Positions 17,149 through 26,516 of a stretch of DNA of 64,000 bases are shown in pieces. Under the pieces are notes generated by a model. That model saw nothing but the letters and a program-made list of their open reading frames with translations, searched no databases and was not told where the DNA came from. Every line of letters starts with the position of its first letter. Within the stretch, counting starts at the first letter, position 1. Source of the DNA: an uncultured Lachnospiraceae bacterium (lineage in GTDB: Bacteria > Bacillota > Clostridia > Lachnospirales > Lachnospiraceae); contig CAJUQO010000005.1 of NCBI GenBank assembly GCA_910588295.1, positions 1 through 64,000 of the forward strand, given 5' to 3'. Both the position numbers and the translations under genes were made by a program.

Positions 17149-18462
17149 ATGAATATGGATTTAAATAGGACAGAGGAACTGCTGGCATTTATTGGCGAGA
17201 GCCCTACGCCTTATCATGCGGTGGCGGCTGTGGAGAGGCGGCTTTTGGCGAAAGGGTTTGTACGGCTGCATGAGGCGGAGCATTGGGAGCTTGCGGCGGG
17301 GCAGGGGTATTATGTGGTGCGGGGAGGGACTTCCCTGCTGGCGTTTCGGGTGCAGAGGCCGGATTTTACTAATTTTCAGACGGTGCTCTGCCATAGTGAC
17401 AGCCCCTGTCTGCGGATCAAGGAGAACGGGCAGATGACGGCGCTGAAACGGTATGCCCGCGTGAATGTGGAGAAATACGGCGGCCTTTTGATGGCGCCCT
17501 GGCTGGATCGGCCTCTGTCTGCGGCGGGGCGGGTGGCCCTGGAGACGGAGAACGGTCTGGAGGAGCGGCTGGTGGATTTTGACCGGGATCTGATGCTGAT
17601 CCCCCATGTGGCTATCCATATGGATCGCAAGGCCAATGAGGGAAAGAAGTATGAGGTGCAGAAGGATCTGCTGCCGCTGTACGGGCAGGATCTTGCCGGA
17701 GATACCTTTATGACCCAGCTGGCCGAGCTGGCCGGATGCCGGCCGGAGCAGATTTTGTCGTCGGATCTTATCGTGTATAACCGGATGGAGGGGCGGATCT
17801 GGGGCGCGGAGCGTGAATTTTTCTCGTCGCCGCGGATCGACGATCTCCAGTGCGCTTTCGGAGGGCTCTGCGCGTTCCTCGGCGGCAGCCATCCGGATAC
17901 GGCGGCGGTGTTTGCCGTGCTGGATCATGAGGAAGTGGGCAGCAGAAGCAGGCAGGGTGCGGATTCCACGTTTCTGCGGGACTGCCTGGGCCGGATCAAC
18001 GGGGCCTTTGACCGGGATGGGGAACAGTATCTGCGTGCCGTGGCGGCGGGCTTCCAGATCTCAGCGGACAATGCCCAGGCCGTAGCCCCCTCCCATCCGG
18101 AAAAATATGATCCGGTGAATCAGGTATTTATGAATGACGGCGTGGTAATCAAATACCACGGCGAGCAGAAATATACCACAGACGGCCTGTCGGCGGCGGT
18201 GGTGAAACGTCTGGCGGCGAAAGCGGGCGTGCCCGTCCAGGTGTACACAAACCATTCCGATGTGGGCGGCGGTTCCACCCTGGGAAATCTGTCCAATAGC
18301 CAGGTGTCTTTCCTGGGCGCGGACATCGGGCTGGCCCAGTTGGCCATGCATTCCCCTTACGAAACGGCAGGGGTGAGGGATACGGAGTATCTGGTGAAGG
18401 TGCTGGAAGAATATTATCAAAGTTGTATATGCCGGGACGGGGACAGGCTGTACTGGAAATAG
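17149..18462 (+). CDS. M18-family metalloaminopeptidase
   Basis: A 437-residue cytosolic dinuclear zinc aminopeptidase of the aspartyl aminopeptidase type. The metal-ligand motifs are in order: CHSDSPCLRIK (His), DDLQCAFGGLCAFL (bridging Asp), DHEEVGSRS (catalytic Glu and ligand Glu), SADNAQAVAPSHPEKY (Asp) and AMHSPYETAG (C-terminal His). AAAGGAG lies 11 bases before the ATG. It interrupts the addB-addA pair, with 98 bases after addB and 64 before addA, so it is probably co-transcribed with DNA repair genes without an obvious mechanistic link. Confidence 0.93.
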   Translation: MNMDLNRTEELLAFIGESPTPYHAVAAVERRLLAKGFVRLHEAEHWELAAGQGYYVVRGGTSLLAFRVQRPDFTNFQTVLCHSDSPCLRIKENGQMTALKRYARVNVEKYGGLLMAPWLDRPLSAAGRVALETENGLEERLVDFDRDLMLIPHVAIHMDRKANEGKKYEVQKDLLPLYGQDLAGDTFMTQLAELAGCRPEQILSSDLIVYNRMEGRIWGAEREFFSSPRIDDLQCAFGGLCAFLGGSHPDTAAVFAVLDHEEVGSRSRQGADSTFLRDCLGRINGAFDRDGEQYLRAVAAGFQISADNAQAVAPSHPEKYDPVNQVFMNDGVVIKYHGEQKYTTDGLSAAVVKRLAAKAGVPVQVYTNHSDVGGGSTLGNLSNSQVSFLGADIGLAQLAMHSPYETAGVRDTEYLVKVLEEYYQSCICRDGDRLYWK

Positions 18463-18526
18463 AAGTTTTGCGCGGTAAGCTGTGAGGGTATTGACAGCTG
18501 TCGCAGCGGTATAGAAGGAGTAGGCC

Positions 18527-21500
18527 ATGGCAATGAAATGGACGGCGGAGCAGCAGAAGGTCATTGACCTGCGGGGAAAAAATATCCTGGTCAGCGCGGC
18601 GGCGGGCTCTGGGAAAACGGCGGTGTTGGTGGAGAGAATCCTACAGAGGATCACCGAGGGGGAAAATCCGCCGGACGTGGATCAGCTCCTGGTGGTGACG
18701 TTTACCCGGGCGGCGGCGGCCCAGATGAAGGAGCGGTTGATGGCGGCCCTGGAACGGCGGCTTCTGGAGGAGCCGGACAATGTGCATCTGCAGAAGCAGA
18801 CCACATTGATTCACCATGCCCTGATCACCACCATCGACGGTTTCTGTTCTTATGTGATCCGCAATTATTTTCACCAGATCGATCTGGATCCGGCTTTCCG
18901 GGTGGCGGACGAGGGGGAACAGCGGCTCATGGAGCAGGATGTGCTGGGAACGGTGCTGGAGGAATCCTATGAGTCCCGGGACGAGGATTTCCTCTACTAT
19001 GTGAGCTGCTTTGACGACGGCCGGTCGGATCGCAGGCTGGAAGAAATCACGCTGCGCCTGTACCGGATCGCGCAGAGCCAGCCCTGGCCCGAGGAGTGGC
19101 TGCGGGAATGCCTGTCGCCTTACCGGGTGCGGACGGAGGAGGAGCTTGCGCGGGCGTCCTGGATGGAGCAGATCCTCCGGCTGTCCCGGGCTTTTTTGCA
19201 GGAGGCGCGGGAACTGAATCGCAGGGCTCTTTTGACGGCGCTGTCTCCCGGCGGCCCCTGCCAGTATGAGGCGGCCCTTTTGGCGGATCGGGAATTTCTG
19301 GAGCAGCTGTCCCGGGCGGAGGGTTATGAAGAATGGCGCCGGCTGTTTTTCAGGTGGAAACCGGCGGCCCTGTCCCGGAAAAAAAATCCGGACATGCTGG
19401 AGGAGAAAAAAACTCTCGTCCAGGATCTTCGCAAACAGATGAAGAAACTGGTGCAGGAAAAGATCGGGGACGCCTTTTTTTCCGCGGAGCTTGGGGAGAT
19501 ACTGTCGGATATGCGGCACTGTGAGCGTTGCGCCCGGGCCATGACAGCCCTGGCCCTGCGCTTTAGTGAACGTCTCTTCCAGGTAAAAAGGGAAAAAAAT
19601 GTGCTGGATTTTTCGGATATCGAGCATCTGGCCCTGGCGGCCCTGGTGGAGAAGTCCCCGGAGGGTGAGCGGTGCACGGCGGCGGCAAAAGAATTGTCCG
19701 CCCGTTTTGCGGAGATCATGATTGACGAGTATCAGGATTCCAATCTGGTGCAGGAGAAGATCCTCACCGCCGTGTCCCGGATGGAAGACGGGGAGCACAA
19801 TGTTTTCATGGTGGGAGATGTGAAACAGAGCATCTACAAATTCCGCCTGGCCAGGCCGGAGCTTTTTATGGAGAAATATGACAGTTATCCGGCGGAGGAT
19901 CCCGAGGAGAGAAAAAATCTCAATATCCGCATTGATCTGCATCGGAATTTCCGCAGCCGGAAAGAGATCGTGGATAGCGTTAATTATCTGTTTCGGCGGA
20001 TCATGACGCGGCCCCTGGGAAATATCGCCTACGATGACGCCGCGGCCCTTCGGGCGGGAGCCGTATGGCCCGAGGAGGATGAAGGCGTGTATACCACAGA
20101 AGTACTCCTGATGAGCCGGGAGAGTGAGATGGCGGAGGATGCGGGCTCTCCCCAGGAACTGGAGGCCCATATGATCGCCGATCGTATCCATCAAATGGCT
20201 GGGCACGAGACGATCATCGACCGCCGCACCGGAAAGCCCCGGCCCGTGTGCTATCAGGATATCGTGATCCTGCTCCGCACCGTCAAAGGCTGGTCGGAGA
20301 CCTTTGCCGCCGTGTTGAAGCAGAAAGGCATACCGGCCCGCGCCGTCACGCGAACCGGGTATTTCAGCGCTCCGGAGGTGGTGCTGGTATTAAATTACCT
20401 GCGCCTTTTGGACAATTTCCGACAGGAACTGCCCCTGGCGGCGGTGCTTACCTCTCCCATAGGCGGGCTTGACGCGGATGAGTTGGCGGAGCTGAAAACC
20501 GCTCTGCCGGAAGCGGGGGGGGCAGCTTTTCGCCCCCTGTATATCTGCCTGGAGGAATACCTGTCCGGGAGCGGGCGGGACGGGCTGTCCGTAAAGCTGC
20601 GCCGTTTCATGGATACATACCGCGCCGTGCGTGACAAAATCTCCTATACGCCGGTGCATGAGATCCTGACCATGATTTATGAGAAAACGGGCTATCTGGC
20701 CTACGCCTCGGCCATGCCCGCCGGGGAGCAGCGGGAGGCAAACCTGCTGATGCTGGTGGAGAAGGCATTGGAGTACGAGAAGACCAGTTATAGCGGCCTC
20801 TTTCATTTCGTCCGCTACATTGACAGCCTGCGGAAATACGAGGTGGACTTCGGCGAAGTCTCCCTGGCCGGGGAGCTGGCGGATCAGGTGCAGATCATGA
20901 GCATCCACAACAGTAAGGGGCTGGAGTTCCCGGTGGTATTCGCGGCGGGCATGGGGAAATCTTTCAATGTCATGGATACAAAAGAGATGGCGGCCATCCA
21001 TCCGGATATGGGGATAGGCATCCCACGCATCGACCCGGAACTCCGGTTCCGTCGGAATACGCTGTACCGGACGGTAATGCAGTACCGGATGCAGGAGGAG
21101 ATCCTGGGCGAAGAGCTCCGCATTCTGTATGTGGCTCTGACCCGGGCGGAACAGAAGCTGATCCTGACGGGAGCCGCGGATAAGGTGGAAAAACGTGTGG
21201 CGGCGGCCGATGCCGCTGTGGACCGGGAGAATACGGCCCTTGGCTATGCGGTGCTGTACCAGGCAAAATCCTATCTGGACTGGATCCTGCCGGCGCTGGC
21301 CGATCATCCGGCCTTTGCAGAACTGACAGAACATGTGCGTGGCCAGTCCGGGACAGAGGAAACAGGGGCTGTACAGATGGCGGCGGACAGAAGCGCAGAT
21401 GCCGGAGGGCTGTCTCCGTCAACGGATGAAACCGAATCGGATCTGCGCATGGCATTTCTTACCGCCGGGGATCTGATCCATGAGGAGATCCGCCAGCAGA

Positions 21501-22282
21501 CCGTGCGCCTGGACGAACGGCTGCGGCTGGAACATCTGGATACCGGACAGGTATACGACGCCTCCTACCGGGAGCTTCTGGAAAACCGTCTGGGCTGGGT
21601 CTATCCCTGGGCCGATGAGGCGCAGATCCCGGCCAAGGTGACTGTATCGGAATTAAAGGAGCAGCATTTTGAGGAGGAGCAGGGCTATCAGCTCTACGAG
21701 GAGCCTGAGGTCATCCCCTATGTTCCGGCTTTCATGCAGGGCAGCCGGCAGACGGAGAGCGGCGGGGCCCGGAGGGGAACAGCCTATCACCGGGTCATGG
21801 AATGCCTGGATTACGGAGGCTGGCAGCAGGGGATTTGCTGTGAGCGGCAGATCCGCCGTCTGGTGGAGGCAAATAAACTGTCTGCGGAGGATGCGGCTAT
21901 GCTCCGCGCGGCGGATTTTGAGCGGTTCCTGGGAAGCTCTTTGGGGCGGCGGATGGGTGATGCTGCCCGGGAGGGACGTCTTACGAGGGAGCAATCCTTT
22001 TTTCTGTCTGTGCCCGCCGGGGAGGCAGATGACCGATGGGACGGCAGCGGGGAGACGGTGCTGGTCCAGGGCGTCATTGACGCTTATTTTCCGACGGAAC
22101 AGGGACTCGTGCTGGTGGATTACAAGACGGACCGGGCCGAAAGCCGGGACGGCCGGGATCTGGTGGAGAAATATCAGGTGCAGCTCAAATATTACGCGGA
22201 AGCCCTGGAGAGGCTGACGGGGCAGGGAGTCCGGGAAAAATGGCTGTATTCCTTCTCTTTGGGGAAAGCCCTGGAAGTATAG
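18527..22282 (+). CDS. addA: AddA, ATP-dependent helicase-nuclease subunit A
   Basis: A 1251-residue UvrD/SF1 helicase fused to a RecB-like nuclease. Walker A AAAGSGKT is at residues 24-31, the Walker B IDEYQDSN is near 398, and helicase motifs IV-VI follow (VYIALTRAEQ-like VALTRAEQK). The C-terminal nuclease motif LVDYKTDRAES is near residue 1195. Length and order match Bacillus AddA. With AddB it forms the end-resecting recombination enzyme; the nuclease residues of both subunits are present, so both strands should be cut. Confidence 0.96.
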   Translation: MAMKWTAEQQKVIDLRGKNILVSAAAGSGKTAVLVERILQRITEGENPPDVDQLLVVTFTRAAAAQMKERLMAALERRLLEEPDNVHLQKQTTLIHHALITTIDGFCSYVIRNYFHQIDLDPAFRVADEGEQRLMEQDVLGTVLEESYESRDEDFLYYVSCFDDGRSDRRLEEITLRLYRIAQSQPWPEEWLRECLSPYRVRTEEELARASWMEQILRLSRAFLQEARELNRRALLTALSPGGPCQYEAALLADREFLEQLSRAEGYEEWRRLFFRWKPAALSRKKNPDMLEEKKTLVQDLRKQMKKLVQEKIGDAFFSAELGEILSDMRHCERCARAMTALALRFSERLFQVKREKNVLDFSDIEHLALAALVEKSPEGERCTAAAKELSARFAEIMIDEYQDSNLVQEKILTAVSRMEDGEHNVFMVGDVKQSIYKFRLARPELFMEKYDSYPAEDPEERKNLNIRIDLHRNFRSRKEIVDSVNYLFRRIMTRPLGNIAYDDAAALRAGAVWPEEDEGVYTTEVLLMSRESEMAEDAGSPQELEAHMIADRIHQMAGHETIIDRRTGKPRPVCYQDIVILLRTVKGWSETFAAVLKQKGIPARAVTRTGYFSAPEVVLVLNYLRLLDNFRQELPLAAVLTSPIGGLDADELAELKTALPEAGGAAFRPLYICLEEYLSGSGRDGLSVKLRRFMDTYRAVRDKISYTPVHEILTMIYEKTGYLAYASAMPAGEQREANLLMLVEKALEYEKTSYSGLFHFVRYIDSLRKYEVDFGEVSLAGELADQVQIMSIHNSKGLEFPVVFAAGMGKSFNVMDTKEMAAIHPDMGIGIPRIDPELRFRRNTLYRTVMQYRMQEEILGEELRILYVALTRAEQKLILTGAADKVEKRVAAADAAVDRENTALGYAVLYQAKSYLDWILPALADHPAFAELTEHVRGQSGTEETGAVQMAADRSADAGGLSPSTDETESDLRMAFLTAGDLIHEEIRQQTVRLDERLRLEHLDTGQVYDASYRELLENRLGWVYPWADEAQIPAKVTVSELKEQHFEEEQGYQLYEEPEVIPYVPAFMQGSRQTESGGARRGTAYHRVMECLDYGGWQQGICCERQIRRLVEANKLSAEDAAMLRAADFERFLGSSLGRRMGDAAREGRLTREQSFFLSVPAGEADDRWDGSGETVLVQGVIDAYFPTEQGLVLVDYKTDRAESRDGRDLVEKYQVQLKYYAEALERLTGQGVREKWLYSFSLGKALEV

Positions 22283-22294
22283 GAGGTACGGAGA

Positions 22295-23662
22295 ATGACA
22301 TTTTTTGAGGTGCTGTGTTCCAACCTGTTCAGTTTCAGCGTGACGGTGCTTTTTTTCATGGGGGTGGCGATACTGCTGTTGGGACCGGTTCCCTGCAGGG
22401 GCAAAACACACAGCTATATGGTCATGGGCGTCCTTTTGGCCTATATTGTGCTGGTTTCTTTCGCGTCCACGGTCTTTTATGAAACGGGCATGTTCTCATG
22501 GCCTTACAGCGGCGGTGAGATTCTGGTGCAGTATACCCAGATTTTTGGCAATTTGCTTCTTATCAAAGTGATGTATGGAAAAACCGGCGGAACCAGCCTG
22601 GCTGTGGCAGCATTTTTGCTGGCGGCCTATGATTTCGGATGGAATTTGGAGGAGGTATTTGCGCCGAATAAGTTTTATCATCTGGATAATCCGGCGGAGC
22701 GGCAGGAGTATCTGTTCTACGAATGGGTGGCAGTTCCCTTGGCCCTTATATTTACGGCATGGCTTCTCCGCAGGCTGGAGATGGGAAAGCTCTACAGGCA
22801 GTGGGAGCGCAAAAAGCCCGGGGCCGCCGTTCTGGTATTTCTAGGCTTGTATCCGATTCTGTCCCAGGCTTTACAGGAGCTGGTGGAGCGATTTGAGAAA
22901 ATGGAGGATTATAATCCCGTCACAGCCATCATTTTTCTGCTGGTTATCTACCTGATCTTTATGTATGGCGCCAGGGAGGAGATGCATCGGGAACAGATCG
23001 AGGCACAGAAGGCTAGTTTAAAGCAGCAGGCTGTTTACATAGAGAATCTGGAGGGGCTGCAGCGGGAGGTGCGCCGGTTCCGCCATGATTTTAAGAACAT
23101 GATGTCCGGGATGTATCTGCAGGCCAGGGAGGGAGATCTGGACGCTGTCCAGTCCTATATCCAGGAGATGACGGCGGATTTTGATATGCAGGTGGGCAGC
23201 CAGATCCGTCTGATGAACCAGCTTGCCAATATTCATATGGCGGAGGTGAAGGGACTGTTTCTGGAAAAACTGAAAGAAATGCAAAAGCAGCGAATTTCCT
23301 GCGAGCTGGAGGTGCTGAAGCCCTTTGCGGGCACGGCTGTCCGCGGCACGGATTTGTGTCGCTGCCTGGGGATCCTGCTGGATAATGCCATGGAGGAGGT
23401 GCAGGGGAGAGAGGAGGGAGAGATCCATATCATGATCAGCAGCCAGGAGGGATGCACGACCTTCCGGGTGAAAAATACGCTGTTTTCTTCCCCGGATTTC
23501 CCCCGGATAGGGACGCTGGGGTACTCCACCAAGGGGGTGGGCAGGGGGATCGGCCTGTCAAATTACAGAAAGATCCTGGAGCGGTATGAGCAGGCGCTGC
23601 CCCTTACGGCGGTACAGAACGGGTATTTTGTACAGGAGCTGAAAGTGCGGGAGGGATCCTGA
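22295..23662 (+). CDS. GHKL-type (AgrC-like) sensor histidine kinase
   Basis: A 455-residue membrane kinase. About six hydrophobic segments occupy residues 1-235, followed by a coiled-coil stretch. The H-box FRHDFKN places the phosphorylated His at residue 264. The N-box is LGILLDNAMEEV, and the G-box is GRGIGLSNYRKIL. This is the GHKL layout of kinases that sense peptides or membrane state in Gram-positives. It begins 12 bases after addA, but its partner response regulator lies two genes downstream at 24896, beyond the CPBP gene. No peptide-pheromone gene was found. Confidence 0.88.
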   Translation: MTFFEVLCSNLFSFSVTVLFFMGVAILLLGPVPCRGKTHSYMVMGVLLAYIVLVSFASTVFYETGMFSWPYSGGEILVQYTQIFGNLLLIKVMYGKTGGTSLAVAAFLLAAYDFGWNLEEVFAPNKFYHLDNPAERQEYLFYEWVAVPLALIFTAWLLRRLEMGKLYRQWERKKPGAAVLVFLGLYPILSQALQELVERFEKMEDYNPVTAIIFLLVIYLIFMYGAREEMHREQIEAQKASLKQQAVYIENLEGLQREVRRFRHDFKNMMSGMYLQAREGDLDAVQSYIQEMTADFDMQVGSQIRLMNQLANIHMAEVKGLFLEKLKEMQKQRISCELEVLKPFAGTAVRGTDLCRCLGILLDNAMEEVQGREEGEIHIMISSQEGCTTFRVKNTLFSSPDFPRIGTLGYSTKGVGRGIGLSNYRKILERYEQALPLTAVQNGYFVQELKVREGS

Positions 23663-23735
23663 CAGCATAAGCAGAAAATTAAGTAAGGCCGATACATAGA
23701 GCAGAGTTTTCCGCGCCGTTCAGGCATCAGAAATG

Positions 23736-23757
23736 CCCGTTTGGGCAGTTTTGGACG
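23736..23757 (+). promoter_or_regulatory. Candidate LytTR-type binding sites upstream of CPBP gene
   Basis: CCCGTTTGGG and GCAGTTTTGGAC lie head to tail in the 192-base gap between the kinase and CPBP genes. The second resembles the VirR/LytTR box (CAGTTNTNCAC). They would let the LytTR regulator encoded downstream control the CPBP gene. The match is by eye and imperfect. The rest of the gap carries only a GC-rich inverted segment and no coding frame. Confidence 0.3.
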
Positions 23758-23854
23758 AAAGTGCAGGGAAGGATGCTAAAATAAGCCTGTCACCGCTCCG
23801 GGAAACGAAGCGGGCTGCGGCGTTTTTGAATGAGGTAACAAGGAGGATAAAAGT

Positions 23855-24880
23855 ATGGATTCAAAAATGGAAAAACGACAGCTTATGATTTTTGCGATGG
23901 CAGCCTATGCGCTGCCCTATCTGCTGGGGATCCTGATGTGGTACGGGTATACGAAACAGATCGGCCTGGCTGCGTTCCCCAATGCCCAGATGATGTATCC
24001 GGCCATGGGCGTGATGCTGGCCTTTCTTTTGACCAGAGGAACAGACCGGGAGATGCCGAAAGCCTTTTATCGCTGCTTTATCGGCGTAACGGTTGTCCTG
24101 GTTGTCCTTACCGTGGGATCGGTTCTTGTTCCGGAGGCCGTGATCGAGATGCCCGGGGGACAGGTATCCGCCTGCCTGCTGATTCTTCAGTATGCTCAGA
24201 TCCTGGGAAGCCTGGTCTGCCTGGTGTGTCTGATTGCAGCCGGTAAAAAGAGGCGGGAAGCCTATGGCCTGCGGTGGAAAAAGGGGAAAGCCTCGGTGTT
24301 GTGCATCCTTTTGTTTCTGGCCCTGTATTTTCTGCGTATAGCTGTTGCCTATGGCGTAGGGGGACAGATTTCTATGTTTGCGCAGATCATGGTAAATCCT
24401 CAGACTTGGATCATTGTAGCTATGCTGCCGCTGCAGTTTCTGCTGGCGTATATCGCGTTTTTCGGGGAGGAGTACGGATGGCGCTATTATCTGCAACCGA
24501 TTCTCCAGAAGAAATTTGGCCTGCGCAGGGGCGTATTACTGTTAGGCGTTTTGTGGGGGCTGTGGCATCTGCCGCTGGACATTTTTTTCTATGTTACGCC
24601 TGATAAGGGGCTGATCATGACCGTGAGCCAGATCATCACCTGTGTGGGACTGGGGATTTTCTTTGGCTATGCCTATATGAAAACGGAGAATATCTGGGTG
24701 CCTGTGATTATGCACTTTCTGAACAACAATCTGGTGCTGGCGATATCCGGCGAGTTTTCGGCAGATGTGATAGAGAACCAGAGCGTGGCCTGGAGCGATA
24801 TTCCGCTGGCTCTGCTGCTCAACGGCGTGCTGTTTGGCGTTTTTATTCTGGCGAAGGTGTACAGAGCGAAGAAGGAGTAG
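23855..24880 (+). CDS. CPBP-family intramembrane metalloprotease
   Basis: A 341-residue polytopic membrane protein with about eight hydrophobic segments. The CPBP (CaaX protease/bacteriocin-processing, Abi) motifs are intact: FFGEEYGWRYYL near residue 205, WGLWHLPLD, and VIMHFLNNN. The glutamates and histidines are the proposed catalytic and metal residues. Family members process prenylated proteins, peptides or bacteriocins, or give self-immunity. It lies between a histidine kinase and a LytTR regulator, as in quorum-sensing and bacteriocin loci, which suggests signal-peptide processing or immunity. AAGGAGG precedes the ATG. Confidence 0.88.
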   Translation: MDSKMEKRQLMIFAMAAYALPYLLGILMWYGYTKQIGLAAFPNAQMMYPAMGVMLAFLLTRGTDREMPKAFYRCFIGVTVVLVVLTVGSVLVPEAVIEMPGGQVSACLLILQYAQILGSLVCLVCLIAAGKKRREAYGLRWKKGKASVLCILLFLALYFLRIAVAYGVGGQISMFAQIMVNPQTWIIVAMLPLQFLLAYIAFFGEEYGWRYYLQPILQKKFGLRRGVLLLGVLWGLWHLPLDIFFYVTPDKGLIMTVSQIITCVGLGIFFGYAYMKTENIWVPVIMHFLNNNLVLAISGEFSADVIENQSVAWSDIPLALLLNGVLFGVFILAKVYRAKKE

Positions 24881-24895
24881 GAGAGGAGAAAGATT

Positions 24896-25645
24896 ATGCT
24901 GCCGGTGTATATTTGTGAGGATGATGCCGGACTGCGGGCGGCGCAGAGGAAGTATCTGGAAAGACAGATCCTGATCGGGGAACTGGATATGGAGGTGGTT
25001 CTGTGCAGCGGCCATCCCGGGGAAATCCTGCAGGCCGTGGAGGCCTCGCCGGGGCGGGGAATCTATTTTCTGGATGTGGAGCTTAAAGGGGAGTCCATGG
25101 ACGGGTTTGTCCTGGGCCAGGAGATCCGGAAACTGGATTCCCGGGGCTTCATCATCTATGTGACGGCCTTTGCTGATCTGGCTTTTGAGACATTCCGATA
25201 CCATCTGGAAGCGCTGGATTATATCGTAAAGGGGGATATGCAGCGGATGTATGGGGGTATCCGCCATTGCCTGGATGTGATCGCGGAGCGGATGTGCGAA
25301 GAGAACAGGCAGGCGCGCAGCTATTTTTCCGTGAAGGTGATGGATGTGGTGAAGCATATCCCGGTGGATGAGATCATGTTTTTTGAGACTGCGGGGCGGA
25401 CGCACCGGATCGAGCTGCACGGGCAGCGCGACCGGATGGATTTCATCGGGAGTATGCGTGAACTGGAGCAGAAGTTCGGAGACGATTTCCTGCGTGTGCA
25501 CAGGGCATACCTGGTGCAGGTGGCGCAGATCGCCCAGCTGGATCTGAAAAACAGGGAGATCCTGATGCGGAACGGGGAGCGTTGCCTCTTTTCACGAAAA
25601 GCCAGAGAACGACTGCTGGACAGGCTGGCGGTGAAGGAAAAATGA
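24896..25645 (+). CDS. LytTR-family response regulator
   Basis: A 249-residue AgrA-like regulator. The receiver domain (residues 1-~125) has ICEDD at the acidic pocket and the phosphorylatable Asp60 in YFLDVEL; the conserved Thr is in VTAF. The C-terminal LytTR DNA-binding domain spans ~140-249 (IMFFETAGRTHRIELHG, then FLRVHRAYLVQV). The receiver lacks a plain lysine before its last helix and has DYIVKGD instead. It is most likely paired with the GHKL kinase at 22295. Confidence 0.9.
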   Translation: MLPVYICEDDAGLRAAQRKYLERQILIGELDMEVVLCSGHPGEILQAVEASPGRGIYFLDVELKGESMDGFVLGQEIRKLDSRGFIIYVTAFADLAFETFRYHLEALDYIVKGDMQRMYGGIRHCLDVIAERMCEENRQARSYFSVKVMDVVKHIPVDEIMFFETAGRTHRIELHGQRDRMDFIGSMRELEQKFGDDFLRVHRAYLVQVAQIAQLDLKNREILMRNGERCLFSRKARERLLDRLAVKEK

Positions 25646-25684
25646 AAACCGGTGTGCGGGCATTGGCGCCGCGCATCGGTTTTC
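25644..25684. terminator. Bidirectional terminator
   Basis: GAAAACCG and CGGTTTTC flank an inner GC-rich stem (GTGTGCGGGC / GCGCCGCGCA). It separates the convergent LytTR and ArsR-AraC genes and gives a U-run in both directions. Confidence 0.85.
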
Positions 25685-26433
25685 TATTGCGTTTTTTTGC
25701 GGTAATCCCTGGGCAGGGTCTGGAAAAATGACTTAAACGCCACGGTAAACTTGCTCTGGCTGTCATACCCTACGGCCTGGGCGATCTCTGCGATACTCAT
25801 ATCGGATTCCCTCAGCAGCCTGGCAGCCTGTTCCATGCGGTGCTCCTTGACATGGGCGGCAAGGGATGTGCCGTAGACGGATTTGAAATCGGCTTTCAAT
25901 GTGGTCGGATTGATCAGGTACTGGCGGGCCAGTTCCTCGATCGTGGTTCGGCGCTCCATGTGCAGAAGGAGATGGTCATGGATCTCCCGGACGATCCGAA
26001 GCTGCTCCGGCGACAGTTCCGCCGCCTGTTTTTCGCAGGTACGGTCTGTATCGGCAGGCAGGAGAAGGAGTTCGGGGCAGGTGATTTCCATGACCTGCTC
26101 AATCATCTGGTGCAGCAGACGGCTCTGCTCCGTGTCCGCGGCACGGTAATGAACCTCTTTTCCGTCACGGCGCGCGACAATAAGGCCGCTGTTCTTTAAT
26201 GGCCGGAGATGGTGGGAAACGGCAGGGCTGGACATTTCCAGCATGGCGGAGATATTGAGAACACATTCCTCCCTGTGGCACAGAAGCCAGAAAATACGGA
26301 TCCTGGTGGCGTCGCCCAGCTGTTTGAATACTTCCGCCACAGTCTGGAAATGCTCTATATCATTCAGCTGTTCCCGGATCAATTCTGTTTTTGGCCCTTC
26401 TCCGTGGTTGTGAGGCAGTTCCGTGAGGGACAT
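25684..26433 (-). CDS. ArsR/SmtB-AraC fusion transcriptional regulator
   Basis: A 249-residue regulator with two DNA-binding domains. Residues ~28-105 are an ArsR/SmtB winged helix (FKQLGDATRIRIFWLL, recognition helix SSPAVSHHLRPLKNSGLI). CHREECVLNIS corresponds to the ELCVCDL metal-sensing helix. Residues ~140-249 are an AraC HTH pair (IEELARQYLINPTTLKADFK and SIAEIAQAVGYDSQSKFTVAF). AAAGGAGA supports the start. It is divergent from a metal chaperone and CPx-ATPase and so most likely controls them in response to Zn, Cd, Pb or Cu. The double DNA-binding design is unusual. Confidence 0.88.
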   Translation of the reverse strand: MSLTELPHNHGEGPKTELIREQLNDIEHFQTVAEVFKQLGDATRIRIFWLLCHREECVLNISAMLEMSSPAVSHHLRPLKNSGLIVARRDGKEVHYRAADTEQSRLLHQMIEQVMEITCPELLLLPADTDRTCEKQAAELSPEQLRIVREIHDHLLLHMERRTTIEELARQYLINPTTLKADFKSVYGTSLAAHVKEHRMEQAARLLRESDMSIAEIAQAVGYDSQSKFTVAFKSFFQTLPRDYRKKTQ

Positions 26434-26467
26434 GGCTGTTTCTCCTTTCCCGATACGTATATTTCGC

Positions 26468-26508
26468 CCAAACAGGCATACTTTTCGCCTGTTTGGCAGC
26501 GTATGCCT
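26468..26508. promoter_or_regulatory. Two overlapping, mutually exclusive inverted repeats
   Basis: CCAAACAGGC / GCCTGTTTGG (26468-26477, 26487-26496) and AGGCATAC / GTATGCCT (26474-26481, 26501-26508) share bases, so only one can form at a time. They lie between the ArsR-AraC start and the divergent promoter, where they could be operators or an RNA switch in the regulator's leader. Confidence 0.5.
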
Positions 26509-26516
26509 GAGGTGTA

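Noticed and set aside
18641..20206. Long minus-strand open frame (521 codons) inside addA
   Set aside because: Lies antisense to a strongly conserved helicase; composition is Pro/Gln/His/Arg-rich, as expected from the reverse of GC-rich codons, and no domain or start signal is evident.
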